The position numbers and the translations under genes are program-made. A model generated the notes under the pieces. It had not been told where the DNA came from. It made no database searches and saw only the letters and a list, made by a program, of their open reading frames with translations. Source: Usnea hakonensis (taxonomy: Eukaryota > Ascomycota > Lecanoromycetes > Lecanorales > Parmeliaceae). From it: DNA of 64,000 nucleotides. How positions within the stretch are numbered: position 1 is the stretch's first letter; each line of letters opens with the position of its first letter. Shown here in pieces: positions 1 to 11,733 of this stretch. The stretch lies in contig BLJB01000070.1 in assembly GCA_013423325.1 (NCBI GenBank), positions 1 to 64,000 on the forward strand. The letters run 5' to 3'.

Positions 1-1779
1 TCGTATATATATTCTACTAAGGTTCCTAGATCGCTAAGACGTCGGCCTACTTTATCTCTAGATTATTAAGTAGCGCTATTATCGTTCCCAGTTCGCCTCT
101 TATATTATACTATAGTATTATTAGGGTCTAGCTTTCTATTATAGAGAGTTTAGTAACTAGGAGTTCTATTCTTAGGCGTCTTATATCTGGACTTCCTAGG
201 ACTCGGATAGTTAGGCTACCCCCGTTAGTCCCTAGGTTCCTATCCCGGATGGGATCCGTAGCGATATTTAGCTAACCTCCTTTATTATAAATCTTCCTAG
301 TCTTCCTACTCTAGGAGCTTTTCTAAGTATCCCGGAGTCTTCCTCTTCGCGACCGCTTCTTATATTAGTCGTATCTCGTATTCTCTTCTTCCTAGACGGA
401 ACTACCGTAAATCCGTTAATAGTCTTCGGCGCTTTAGTAGGCCTTACCCCTCCTAGATTAGAGGTTATTGTTAGCCTTAATATTAGCTTTCTCGCGACCT
501 TCTTAGTCTCTTACCTCTTTCTCGGGTATATCCTCTAGTACGCTACGTGGCCCCTACCGCTATATACCGCGTATACTCTAAGGGCCCCTAGAGCCACCTT
601 ATTATACTCCCTAGTATTATACTTCTGGTTATACTCGGCATATCTGGTCTCATTTTTGTAGTGGGCTACTATATAGCCCTACTCCTAGCAATTAAAGCAC
701 TATACCGCTCCGTATATATAGTACGATACCTCCTTCGCCTCCCCCGCCTCGACTAGGCCTCTTAGTACTAGTCCGGAGGCTATTTCTTCCGTAGTAATAT
801 TGATAATCAGTGACGAGTACCTTTTCTTGCCCCCTCCTAGCGCCGGTCTCCTCGCGCTCGCTATCTACTTCGCCTTTACTACGTCTAGGCCTAGGTATAG
901 TCTCCCGTTATCCTCTTATATCTTCTTCTTTACGGCTTCCTTATTCTCAGTATCTATCGCCTCGATCTTTATCCCGTATACTACTATAGTATAGGTCCTC
1001 TTTACTATCTTCGTAATCTTAAATTTCTTAGTAGCCTAGGTTAGGTCTCCCTCTAGTAGCTCCTTCGCCTTCGCGCTAGCTATCTAGAGTTCTATATCCC
1101 TACTCTTTAGTCGCCGCGCTATCACGATATCTTCTAACGCGTATCCTACTATCTTAAAGGACGCGACGAGGTTCTCGCTAGTTACCCCTATAGTAGATAT
1201 CCTCTCCCCTTCCTTCTCTATTCTAACTAGGAGTTATCTTATCCGCCTAGACTCTTCCGTTATCTCCCTCTAGGCCTATACTACTAGCCCTCTCCTCGTA
1301 TTCTATATTGGTAACCCCGTGAAGGGGTTACCTTTGCTTTAGTATCCCCCTGGGGAGCCCTAGAGGGTCGGAGTACTCGCCCTACTATCTGCTAGACTCT
1401 GGGGCCTACGTACTTCCCTCTACGTATAGGCTTCGAGGTCGATTTACTATCCTTTAATAAAGGTCTAGGTGCCTCCTAGGTTCTTCGTATACGCCTCCTA
1501 TACGGCCGCGCTAAGCTCTCTAAACGGCGTATTTTTAATAGCTTCTAATGTAGCGATAGCGTTACTCGCTTATTCCTTCCTATTTGCCTGGCTTCTCCCG
1601 AGGCTCCTCCTATTAGTCGCCCCCCCTACCGGCTAGTTAGGGGCCTAAGTCGCGTATTCTTAACGCGTTTCTCCTACTACTACCTTACCTCCTCTACCAC
1701 TATCGATTGCTCCGCTCCCCTCTACTCCCACCCTAAGTCGCTTGCGTGCTTCGTACGCCTCGTTGCCACTATCAACCAT
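1..1779 (-). mobile_element. RIP-degenerated LINE (Tad-like) ORF1/gag remnant, cut by the window edge
   Basis: On the minus strand an ATG at 1779 opens a frame (MVDSGNEAYEARKRLRVG...) that soon meets stops, mostly TAG/TAA. At about 699-658 a decayed zinc knuckle can be read: Cys-Phe-Asn-Cys, with Tyr where the family has His (CAY to TAY) and Tyr where it has the last Cys (TGC to TAC). A second decayed knuckle follows directly, again with Tyr at the expected Cys and His positions. Paired CCHC knuckles are typical of the gag-like ORF1 of Tad-type LINEs. CpA and TpG are nearly absent while TpA and CpG are common, which is the mark of repeat-induced point mutation. The reverse transcriptase ORF would lie left of the window. 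An LTR-retrotransposon gag is the main alternative. The element is not functional. Confidence 0.7.
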
Positions 1780-2999
1780 GGATTGGAATGAGCGTCCCTC
1801 CATTTCCAATAAAGAGTCTTCTATCAAAGTTCAAATATAGGGATAGTTCTAAATAGTATAATATTATATATATAATAGATATTATTTTTTAAGGCCTATA
1901 AATATACCTTCTAAAAGGGGGGGCTAATATTATAAATATAATTACTTATAGAGTTAAAGAAGATATATAATCTTTTTTCTATTTAGATTTAGTATCTTAA
2001 TATTACTTTAATCTATATATCTTTTTTATATCTATATATAGATTTTACCTCCCTATTAATTAAATCCTTATTATATACTACTATTAACCTAGATCTAGTT
2101 ATAGTCCTAATAATTTTTAATTTTAGATTTATCGATATAATCTATTAGAATATAGAATAGGATATATAGTAGTTATATTATCTATAGATCTCTATAAAGG
2201 AAAGCCTAACTAAGTCGTAGTACTTTCAATTTATTTACAAATTATTAAGACGCAAAGTCACATGACTCTGTTACGTGACTCGGCTTACTTATCTATTTTA
2301 ATAAGGCCTAGACTAGAATAACGGCTAAATAACGTAATTATTTTCTAGAGCGTAATATTAAAACTTCGGTATCTGTAAAGTAACCGTCTTTAAGCGCGGG
2401 TAATAAATAATTACGGTCAGAAAATATATCTGTAGAATAACCGTAATATCACCGTTAAATAAACCCAGCAAATTTCGCCAAGGTAGGTATAGACTCAGCG
2501 AGCAGGCCTCGCCATGTCATTAAGCAAAAGAACACCTATCGTAACAATGCTACAAGGAAGACCAGGAAAGTTTTAAGGCCTTACAGGCCTAGCTATTTCC
2601 TTAATCTTTGATTACATCTTTACACCATTTTCGTACCTGCTTGATAAACGGGTGCGCCAGAGGGTACTTGGATTGGCAAGATACGTCTTCGGCAATTGAG
2701 TACTAATTCTCTTGAGTTTTGCAAGACCTTGGCAAACTCAACTTCCACCTACACGCCTCTTTCGATCGTCAAATCCAATTAAACCCAGACTTCCCATGAG
2801 GTTAGTCTATCATTGCAGCGTTCGGCTTCGTCGGTGTTGACGGGACGGATGTACGTGCTTATCATCAGCCATAGATTTGGAGAGGACGTTGAGCTCGAAT
2901 ATATTTTCGAAGACATCGAGCTAGGTATCAGCTAAATCATCAAGAGCGCGATAGATCAGAAAAGGGTTCTCGGAGCTCCCATACCGTGACTTCTCTACC
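1780..2999. other. AT-rich transposon flank grading into unique sequence; no gene seen
   Basis: From 1830 to about 2460 the sequence is strongly A+T rich and full of short TA/TAT runs, with no coding frame. It is probably the RIP-affected 5' leader or flank of the LINE remnant. From about 2480 composition becomes normal; 2500-2999 is the likely promoter and leader of the gene starting at 3000. Confidence 0.5.
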
Positions 3000-3407
3000 A
3001 TGGACGCCCGGTGTCAATGTGGTAACATCAAATTTCGGACTCCGTTGCCTGCACCACTGAAGGTATGGATTTGCCATTGCTCCGAATGCCGTCATCAATC
3101 CTCCTCAGCCTTCGGTATTTCTGCGATCTTCCCACCATTTGAAATTGAGTCGCCCAATCAAAACGCCATTACGGTATACATCCGCTCTACCGCGTCCGGT
3201 AAAAATTTAGAATGCCTACTCTGTAGCAGATGTGGGAGCCGGCTTATACACAAGTATGAATGGGACGCGCATACGTTCAGTGTTAAGGGAGGCTGTCTGG
3301 AGGGATTGAGTTTGAAAGACGCAACTCACATATGGTGCAAGGAGGCCGTCATTGAAATCCCCCCATCGGCCGTAGCCTTCGAGGAAGAGCCGCCAAAGGA
3401 TAAGTGA
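3000..3407 (+). CDS. GFA/CENP-V domain protein (glutathione-dependent formaldehyde-activating enzyme-like)
   Basis: Single-exon 135-residue protein starting at ATG 3000 in a good context (ctaccATGG). It carries the zinc-ligand pattern of the Mss4-like GFA/CENP-V fold: CxCG at residues 5-8, CHCxxC around 25-30, and CxxCGS around 76-81. This is the usual length of the small single-domain fungal family members. The founding bacterial enzyme promotes condensation of formaldehyde with glutathione, but most fungal paralogues have unknown substrates, so only the fold is assigned. No targeting signal is apparent and the protein is likely cytosolic. It is the first intact gene next to the RIP-damaged transposon flank and shows no sign of mutation itself. 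Confidence 0.85.
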   Translation: MDARCQCGNIKFRTPLPAPLKVWICHCSECRHQSSSAFGISAIFPPFEIESPNQNAITVYIRSTASGKNLECLLCSRCGSRLIHKYEWDAHTFSVKGGCLEGLSLKDATHIWCKEAVIEIPPSAVAFEEEPPKDK

Positions 3408-4069
3408 AGACACCTTCGAAAGACTGATGGGTTCGTGTTGAATCGGGATCTTGAGCATACTGCTTCTGATATATGTAGGGAAACGCGCAAAGAATCTCAG
3501 CATGTGTTGTGGTCCAGTCCAGTATTTATTGGGGGAAAGCGTTGACTGTATTACTGTATCGCGTTCATACTCTATTGGGGATATCCTATACGATAGTTTC
3601 GTATCGAAAGCAAGCAACCGAGGGAACGAACCATAAAATATGCACTAATCCCCTAGCGCCTTCAACGATAACTCCGCATCTTAACCTCCGCGAGGGGCAA
3701 AACCCCTCCACAACACTGCCGACATGTTGTTTTCCCAAACAAATACCGACGATGAGCGGAGGTGTAGAGCCGGCCTATCGTTAATTGCAGGCGTTTGGAA
3801 TTCGTTTCTGCTTGACTTCGTGACTACTTTAGCCAGTTGATAGAGACCGTCATATCTCGTCGAAGAAGCTTTTCTCCACCGGCCAAGATCCCGTCCACAT
3901 CTCTTCCGTTTCCCCATCTGGTCCTTTACTTTCGTAGCGTTCACCCGGACGATTTACACACAAAAGTTCGTCATTTTGAGGATCACAATTTCTCATGATC
4001 GAATAGCCCATCCACCATACTCCTCCTCAAGTCGCTGAACCCATCTTCTTCTATTAGCAATTCGTCAAC
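3408..4069. other. Intergenic region and malate synthase promoter; no gene seen
   Basis: Short overlapping open frames on both strands lack recognisable domains or splice structure. The last 200 bases are the probable promoter and leader of the malate synthase gene. Confidence 0.5.
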
Positions 4070-5942
4070 ATGTCGAATTCTGAGGCAATCATCCAGGGCG
4101 TCTCAATACTCGGTTCTCTTAACGACCAAACTCGCATGATCCTGAGTAAAGATGCAACAGCTTTTCTCGCCTTACTGCACCGGTCATTCAATGCGAAGCG
4201 CAAGGAGCTCTTGCAACATCGAGAAATCCGCCAGGCCGAGCTGGACAAAGGGGTTCTGCCAGACTTCTTGCCAGAGACCAAGCATATCCGTGACAATGAT
4301 GCATGGAAAGGAGCTCCGCCGGCGCCAGGATTGATCGACAGAAGAACAGAGATCACAGGTCCCACAGACCGGAAGATGGTTGTCAATGCTCTGAACTCCG
4401 ATGTGTGGACTTATATGGCCGATTTTGAAGGTCTGTATTTGTCCGTATATTGAAATTCTGATACTGACTGCGCTCAAGATTCCAGTGCACCGACGTGGGA
4501 CAACATGGTCAATGGTCAGGTCAACTTACATGACGCCATTCGAAAGCAAGTCGACTTTAGACTGGGAGAAAAGGAATACAAACTTCGGAAAGACCGGAAA
4601 TTGCCCACCCTCATTGCGCGTTCTCGAGGCTGGCATATGGTAGAGAAACACTTCACAGTCGATGGCGAACCCATATCCGCAAGTCTATTCGATTTCGGCC
4701 TATACTTTTTCCACAACGCACAAGAGCTGGTGAAGACAGGGACGGGGCCGTACTTCTACCTACCGAAAATGGAGTCACACCTCGAGGCGCGTCTTTGGAA
4801 CGATGTCTTCAACCTGGCCCAGGACTATATCGGTATGCCGCGTGGGACCATCCGAGGGACTGTTCTCATCGAAACCATTGTAGCAGCCTTTGAAATGGAA
4901 GAGGTAGCATTGTCTGTCTGAGAGACATGGATTATGCTGATGCGTATAGATCATCTATGAGCTCCGTGATCATAGTTCCGGCCTAAATTGCGGCCGATGG
5001 GATTACATCTTCAGCGTAATCAAAAAATTCCGTCAAAGTCCCAGATTTGTGCTGCCAGACCGCTCCGCAGTCACAATGACTGTGCCCTTCATGGATGCTT
5101 ATGTCCAGCTTCTCATTAAAACATGCCACAAACGAGGGGTACATGCCATGGTGAGTTGAACCCATTTTTAACACCAGCTTTGAGCTCAGAGATCCTAGGG
5201 CGGCATGGCAGCTCAAATTCCGATCAAAGATGACAAAGAGGCCAATGATAAAGCCATGGCAGGCGTCTATGCCGACAAGCTCCGTGAAGTACGCGCAGGG
5301 CATGACGGCACGTGGGTGGCACACCCAGCGCTGGCCAGCATCGCGAATGAGGTTTTCAACAAGCACATGCCAACGCCCAATCAGCTTTTTGTGCGCAGAG
5401 ACGACGTGCAGATAACCGCCAACGATTTGCTCAACATGAACATGCCAGGCACGATCACGGAACAAGGCATCAGAAAGAACCTCAATATTGGCCTCGGATA
5501 CATGGAGGGTTGGCTAAAGGGCATTGGTTGTGTCCCAATCAATTACCTGATGGTAAGACATCCCGGGGATGGACTACCTGCATTGACTGACGTTGGTGGT
5601 AAAACCTTAGGAGGACGCTGCAACTGCCGAAGTAAGTCGATCCCAGCTGTGGCAGTGGTGTAAGCATGGTATCACGACCACCGAGGGCAAGAAGGTCGAC
5701 AAATTGTATGCACAGAAGCTTCTGAAAGAGCAGGCGGACGAGCTGTCTTCGAAAGCACCAAAGGGGAACAGATATCATCTTGCAGCTCAATACTTCTCCA
5801 GCCAAGTCACTGGAGAGGACTATGCAGGCAAGCGCCATCTGACATCCTCACTTCGTTGATCCATCCTAACAGATCCGCAGACTTTTTGACAACACTACTT
5901 TATAACGAAATCACGTCGGTAGGTCCCGCAGCCAAATTGTGA
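4070..5942 (+). CDS. Malate synthase, peroxisomal (glyoxylate cycle)
   Basis: Condenses glyoxylate with acetyl-CoA to malate, needed for growth on acetate and fatty acids. Six exons: 4070-4430, 4479-4903, 4950-5150, 5199-5552, 5611-5827, 5881-5942, giving 539 residues, the normal family length. The family signature is intact in exon 3 (RDHSSGLNCGRWDYIF), with the preceding RGTIRGTVLIET segment and the downstream NYLMEDAATAE segment. The protein ends AKL, a peroxisomal targeting signal type 1 variant. Introns 1-4 are GT-AG and 46-58 bp. The last intron (5828-5880) has no usable GT donor: the frame continues only with g|gcaagc, a GC-AG intron, joining GEDYA to DFLTTLLYNE. Fungal orthologues are called acuE or mls1. 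Its 3' end faces CBP4. Confidence 0.95.
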
Positions 5943-6257
5943 CGAAACACTGGCACATGATCTGGGATTGACGAGGCTCGGAAGTCTCTGGCCGTATTTC
6001 GAGCATGGTTTCCGAGGTCATTGACACCAACATCTGTAATAGCATGTCGATTCCGTGTAAATAGACTTGCTGCGGAGTAACTTCAAATGGGTGTACCTTG
6101 AAATCGGTTCAATGAAACCGGCAATAACCCTCAAGCCAAAGCATTGCGCTATCAAAGCAATCACAAACTCTAGCCATCTAGCTAACATTCTTTGGATGCG
6201 ATATCGACTAGACACTGGAACGCAGCCCGTCATTCCCGTCAGCCAGGATTGCTGCTA
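5943..6257. other. Short convergent intergenic region
   Basis: Lies between the 3' ends of malate synthase (+) and CBP4 (-), so it holds both terminator regions. No gene or clear repeat is visible. Confidence 0.6.
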
Positions 6258-6715
6258 TCACTGCAAACTTTCGTCTCTTATTTTCTCCCTTCTCCGCTGA
6301 ATTTCTTGCGCGATTCTCTGCTGCTCTTCTATACTATTGGCCCTCTGACGAGCTTCGTCTTCGGCGGCGGCTGTCCATATAGGCTTTTCGGACTTGGAGT
6401 ATTCTTTGAGTTTGTTGACGAAATTGTCAAAGTCTCGTTGCTTCTGCTCTCTGTTCTCTAACGATCTCTTCTGAAGTTCGGGGTTGTATTTCTGCTCCGT
6501 ACGTATCAGCGCATATGTTGCGGCGAAGCCTTCCACCAACCACGTGCCTTGAATAATTCTTCTTCGGTAGGAGACACCCAGTAGACAAGCGCTGGACCAC
6601 CAATGCAGATTACGACACCGCTGTAGAATGATCAATTGAGATCTGCTATCGAGAGGGCAATCGGACTGTGCGCTTACGTGGACAGCATCTTGAACCAAAG
6701 CGCCGCCTTCGACAT
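6258..6715 (-). CDS. CBP4: Cbp4, mitochondrial assembly factor for cytochrome b / complex III
   Basis: Small mitochondrial inner-membrane protein that in yeast joins the Cbp3-Cbp6 complex with new cytochrome b during complex III assembly. Three exons on the minus strand: 6715-6678, 6620-6548, 6491-6258, 114 residues. The N-terminus (MSKAALWFKMLST) runs into one membrane segment (GVVICIGGPALVYWV, residues 14-28), then the family motif SPTEEELFKKYNPELQKRS and a basic, charged C-terminal helix with KEYSKSEKPIW. Intron 1 (6677-6621) is GT-AG. Intron 2 (6547-6492) requires a GC donor, aag|gcacgt, to give the conserved FKKYNPEL; a nearby GT would shift the frame. Divergently transcribed from the chitin synthase activator. 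Confidence 0.88.
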
Positions 6716-7467
6716 GACGGCAATCGCCGCGGGAGAAGCTTGCCCGATGACACTTATGCAGTGCAAGGCGGTGTAAGGCAGTCTGAGTAGCGAAGTAGGC
6801 TGTCAGCAATTGAATTCATTGATGCATTGAAATTGAGGGGCACCGCCACACATTGGCGAGCCACTTCTAAAACGGTTAACGAGTCTATCCGATTGGAGAC
6901 CGCGAGCTTCGGATGGGCGATCTTTGGAACAGAAATCCTTGGCAGTACGGAGTACAACGTACGAGTGCTCAGTATACTCTAGATGTATCCGTGTACGAAA
7001 TAACAATGTATGGGTTGTGAATACTTCCAAGTCCTGGGCGGGCCTACCCCTCGTCCCTCTACTCCTTTGTTAGGCCTTCCGCTTCCTGTATTCTGCACCA
7101 CCGACCTTGGACATTGCAGACACTTCGCCTACTCCAGCTTTGAAGTTTCCTTAAAAAGCGATCGTTCCACATTGCTGAAGGATCATCTCATTCTTCAAGT
7201 CTTCAATTTCGAATGCCCACTTCAAATTTCGAGCTCTGTACGAGTACCGCCAAAACCTGAGGACTACAGGGGTAGTTCAATAGATGCAATCGATAGCTTA
7301 CACCAGGAACGCGTTTTTCCTACTACTTCCGTCACGAAGACATTGAAATGACACTTGGATGAAGATCACCTAGACTAATGCAGAGGAAGTTATAAATTGC
7401 GGCGCCGTCAATACCAAGCCTACCTCTGGCAAGCTAAGAAACCGACAGGTCGGAAGGGTCGGAAGCC
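6716..7467. promoter_or_regulatory. Divergent promoter region between CBP4 and the chitin synthase activator
   Basis: 752 bp between two start codons transcribed outward, so it must hold both promoters and leaders. No conserved protein is encoded. A TACGGAGTA motif lies near 6950. Individual factor sites cannot be assigned with confidence. Confidence 0.55.
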
Positions 7468-10400
7468 ATGGCATACGCTCAGCAGCCACGACGCGGCGCC
7501 CCACAGCGACTGCCATACCAAGATCACGCGCACTCATACTGGTCGTCTCAAGAACCTAACCCCGGTAAAGAGGGGTACAGCCCAAGAGTTCAAGCCGCCC
7601 ACTTCACTGATAGACCTCGAGGTGGGCCTCCGCAGGGATATCAGAATAACAATGGCCAAATGGATGGTTTCTACGGATACAATGAGGAATGGCCAGACCA
7701 AGACAACGACTACGGTCATGGCGATGGAGGGTACCGAGGCAGCGGCCGAAATGGGGGTGGAAGGTGGCCACCCGCACAACGGCCACAAGGGAGACCAACA
7801 GAGACAGGGCAATACGCCTCCCATGACCCACGAAGTCGAAGTGTACCGCGACCAAAACCTGCTCCACTTGGTAGAGGCCACTACCATCAGCAGGAACCGT
7901 ACTATAAATCGAATCAGTACAGTGAGCCACAAACCCATGAACAGCGTTATCAACCAGAAGACGTCTACCACAATGGCTCCCAGAAAGTCGACAACGGTGG
8001 GTACGAATATGATGAGTTCCCGCTGCGGATCCCGGAAAGTTGGACGTCAACGCAGCACTACAACCGTCTGCCCAACGACGACGGCCAGGGTCACCGAGGT
8101 CCCGAACACATCCCTGGTAATCCTCAGCAAGACCGAGGAGGCTCATACAACAGGGGCGTCTCTTCACGCGGCTATAGAAACAATCAACTTCCTAGACAGC
8201 CCGAAGCGACAGGATCAATGCTCAAACAAAGTCAACCCACTTCAACCAGGCCTCCAGAGCCTCAGCATGAGAAACCCCGTAAGTCGGCCAAAGCGTGACA
8301 GGAGGCTAAGACTTGTCGATCAAAATGCCAGCTGACCATTGACCCAGCAATCAGTAGGATTATCCAAACCCCGGTATCGCCTGATTCAGTAGCCTGGGAT
8401 AATCCCTTTCCAACGTTTCCCATTAGGCCCAATAATGCCCAACGTGTCAATGTGACTAGTCTCGATGCTTCCCTGGGGTCAATGGACTTGCGTGACGGGT
8501 CGCAGCAAGGCAAGGCTTACGACAAAAGGCCGCAAACCGCGAAAAGGGGCAGCAACGGTCTGTCGCCTCAAGGCAGAGAGGAGCCCAGCGGAAACGATCT
8601 TCAATTTCAATCAAATACTCGCCCTTCAGCTATATCAGAAGCAACTTTCAACAGCAAAGGCGGAGGATACTTCGACCATCAGCCACACCCTGAAAGCGAT
8701 GGTGGGCAGCACCGGGGAATATTACAAGACAGACCCCGAGCTTATGACAAGAGCTGTCGTGGTGCCCGTGTAGATCAACTCAGGCCCATAGTCAACAGTC
8801 GACATTCAGAAGACAATCGGACCAGACCTTCATTTCCACTGAACACTAGAATAGAGACGGGATACGAGCGGAGTAGGACTATGCCAGAAGCAATCTCCGG
8901 AGTAGCCTTGGAATCTGGTCATTCAATCGATCAGCCAGCTTGGCAGGAGCCTGGCTTCGTTGCTGGCTACCACGGTCCCGAGGACAGAGCGTATACGCCA
9001 ACGAGTCCATTGGAAGGGCCTTTGCATGAATCTTTTCCTCAAACCAAAGGATACACTGAACAGATTGACGAAGTGGTTCATGCCCAAAGCACAGACTCCC
9101 GTCAGCCACATACTCATGAAGATAGCCTAGGCGACTTTTTCGACAACTATTATGAGCCAGCGCAAGACGATCACCGAGCACATCTGCAAGACACAGATAG
9201 ATATCATCGGCCTCCCGCTGATGAAGATATGCCAAACTTTGACGGCATGTCTGCGTCAAGCGCCGTTCGTCGGCGAGGGATGACTATTGATGAGCATCTG
9301 CAGCCTCAGCCTAGAATACAAGAGTACCCACCAATGCCGGCCCACCCACGGGAAGATGTACGTAGAGACCGTAGGAATGACCTGTCATCGAATGCAAGAC
9401 ATCCCCGGAGTAGATCGCAGCCCAATTACAAAGACCGGCCATCACCGAGACCACCCTTGGACGATGGGTTTGACTTTGGTGTGCTCGGTGCACCCAATGG
9501 ACAGCCTGCGACAGCTCTCGGCCGTGATGGGTACGGTCTCAGCGCCCGTCGTCCTCTGGACTCTCCTGACGTAAGGCCAGCTCATTACCAACGAGACCGC
9601 CAATATCAGGGATCGATGCCACCAAGAGGTCATCATCCTAGTGATACTATCGGTACAAACCCTCCAGCTTCAGGGCTCGGCCAAACCCCAACGGTATATC
9701 AGGGCCACCAGCCGCCTGATCGATATCGTTCACCACCCGTGCAAGATGGACGTTCGCGGCAGACAGGACCGTCCAGTGGTGGACCATCTCCGATCAATAG
9801 TCGACCAGGACCCACGTCGCCCCCTACCATGTCCCCATCGAATCCCGATTCACTGCCATCACATCCTGCGCCGGTCAGACCGGGTTTAATGCAAGTCTCG
9901 CCGCTAAATCAGGCTCCCAAACCTATTCCCCTCAGGCAGTACAACTCCATTCCTTCGCCCATGCAATCATCGAATCCAACCAAAAATCCGGGACCCTCGC
10001 GCTCTGTTGGCACTCCGAGAGATTCGGTTCCAGTGACCCATCAGGAGCTCGAAAGACTCAAGCAGGCAATGACGAGGAACCCCGACGATCTGAAAAGTCA
10101 GATGCTTCTGGCTAAGAAATTGGTCGAAGCCGCTTCTGTTCTTGTGGACGAGCGAGCTGATCCGAGAACACGCAACAAAAGTCGAGAGAAATACATTCTG
10201 GATGCCCATAGGATTGTCAAGAAACTTTCTAACAATGGGTATAGCGAAGCTACGTTCTACCTGGCAGACGCGTATAGCCGCGGATCACTCGGCTTAGAAT
10301 CTGATACTCGCGAGGCTTTCAAGCTATATCAATCGGCGGCGAAAGCAGGCCATGCCCAAGCCGCATACCGAGTGGCAGTTTGTTGCGAGATAGGTCATGA

Positions 10401-11279
10401 AGAAGGCGGAGGTACAAGTCGGGACGCTGTGAAAGCTATGCAGTGGTACAAAAGAGCCGCGACGCTGGGCGACACTCCCGCCATGTACAAGATGGGTATC
10501 ATCTCATTGAAAGGATTGCTGGGTCAGCCAAAGAACCCCAAAGAAGCCGTTGTCTGGCTGAAACGTGCGGCGGAACGTGCGGACAGGGAAAATCCGCACG
10601 CTTTGCACGAACTTGTAAGTTTGCCATGGTTGTGGAAATTACGGGAAGCTGACACTGTCAAAACTTAGGCTCTTCTGCATGAGAAACCCAGCAGCGACGA
10701 AGGTGTAGCAAGAGACGAAGCGTACTCCAAGCAGCTCTTCGCCCAAGCAGCTGATTTGGGTTACAAGTTTTCGCAATTTCGTCTTGGCTGCGCGTATGAG
10801 TACGGTTTGATGGGATGCCCAATTGACCCTAGACAGAGTATTGCTTGGTACAGCAAAGCAGCAGTTCAAGAAGAGCACCAAAGCGAACTTGCCCTGAGCG
10901 GTTGGTACCTCACAGGATCTGAAGGTGTACTGCAGCAAAGTGATACAGAGGCTTATCTCTGGGCCCGTAAAGCCGCCCAGTCGGGGCTGGCAAAGGCTGA
11001 ATATGCCATGGGGTATTTCACAGAAGTAGTATGTCTTGACCAATATCATAACTCACATTTCAGGCCACCGAGCTGACGTGGAATTACTCTTAGGGAATCG
11101 GAGCTCCTGCGAACCTGGAAGACGCCAAGCGCTGGTATTGGAAAAGTGCAAGCCAAGGGTTTGAAAAAGCGAAAGGTAGACTCGAAGAACTCAAACGGGG
11201 AAACCCGGCGAAGCAGAAGACTCGAGTTTCGCGATCTGCTATGAGGAAGAACAGTGAGGGAGAGTGTACCATAATGTGA
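7468..11279 (+). CDS. Skt5/Chs4-type chitin synthase activator with Sel1-like repeats and CaaX box
   Basis: Regulatory subunit that in yeast recruits and activates chitin synthase III at the bud neck and septum. Exons 7468-8278, 8348-10614, 10669-11028, 11094-11279 give 1207 residues. Residues 1 to about 840 are Pro/Gln/Arg/Asp-rich and probably disordered. About 880-1185 hold a tandem array of Sel1-like repeats (for example SEATFYLADAYSRGSLG, AQAAYRVAVCCEIG, TPAMYKMGIISLKG, KFSQFRLGCAYEYG). The protein ends ECTIM, a CaaX prenylation signal, as in yeast Chs4 (known of that family), implying membrane attachment. Start ATG 7468 has context aagccATGG. All introns are GT-AG (54-69 bp). Fungi have several Sel1-repeat Chs regulators; which paralogue this is was not resolved. 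Confidence 0.9.
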
Positions 11280-11733
11280 CCAGGGATGGAATTGAGACAA
11301 AATAAGTGAGCCTGCGCTGACTGACTTGCAAAATGTAGAGGCAAGCAGCAGCAGCAGCATCGACCATGGTAGCTTGTGTGTAATATATCGATTGAGCCTG
11401 CTAGAAGGTTGAGTAGAGCACCGTCTATGTCCCAATCTGTGTCTAGAGTTGTAGTTCATGAAGTGCTTTCTGACAGGCAATCAATGCTGTCTACAGTACA
11501 CATATCACTCGGTACCAAGCCGAAAGAATTGAAGCATGTTTTAGTTGTCGGCACATTAAGGAAAGCCGCGCTCGGAGCCGTTGTCAGGATTAGCAAATGC
11601 CAAGCCTTGCTTTGTAAAGACTGACTGGATTGTAGTAATACACTCAAAAGAACGGGGGAGAAGGAGGCCAAGTTGCAGTCATCTTCGTATCGGGTCATCA
11701 TATAAAATCTAGGACCCCCAAGTCCAGTGCCAA
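11280..11733. other. Intergenic region; no gene seen
   Basis: Holds the terminator of the chitin synthase activator and the promoter of the dioxygenase. It includes a short run of CAG-type triplets near 11346. No coding frame is supported. Confidence 0.5.
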
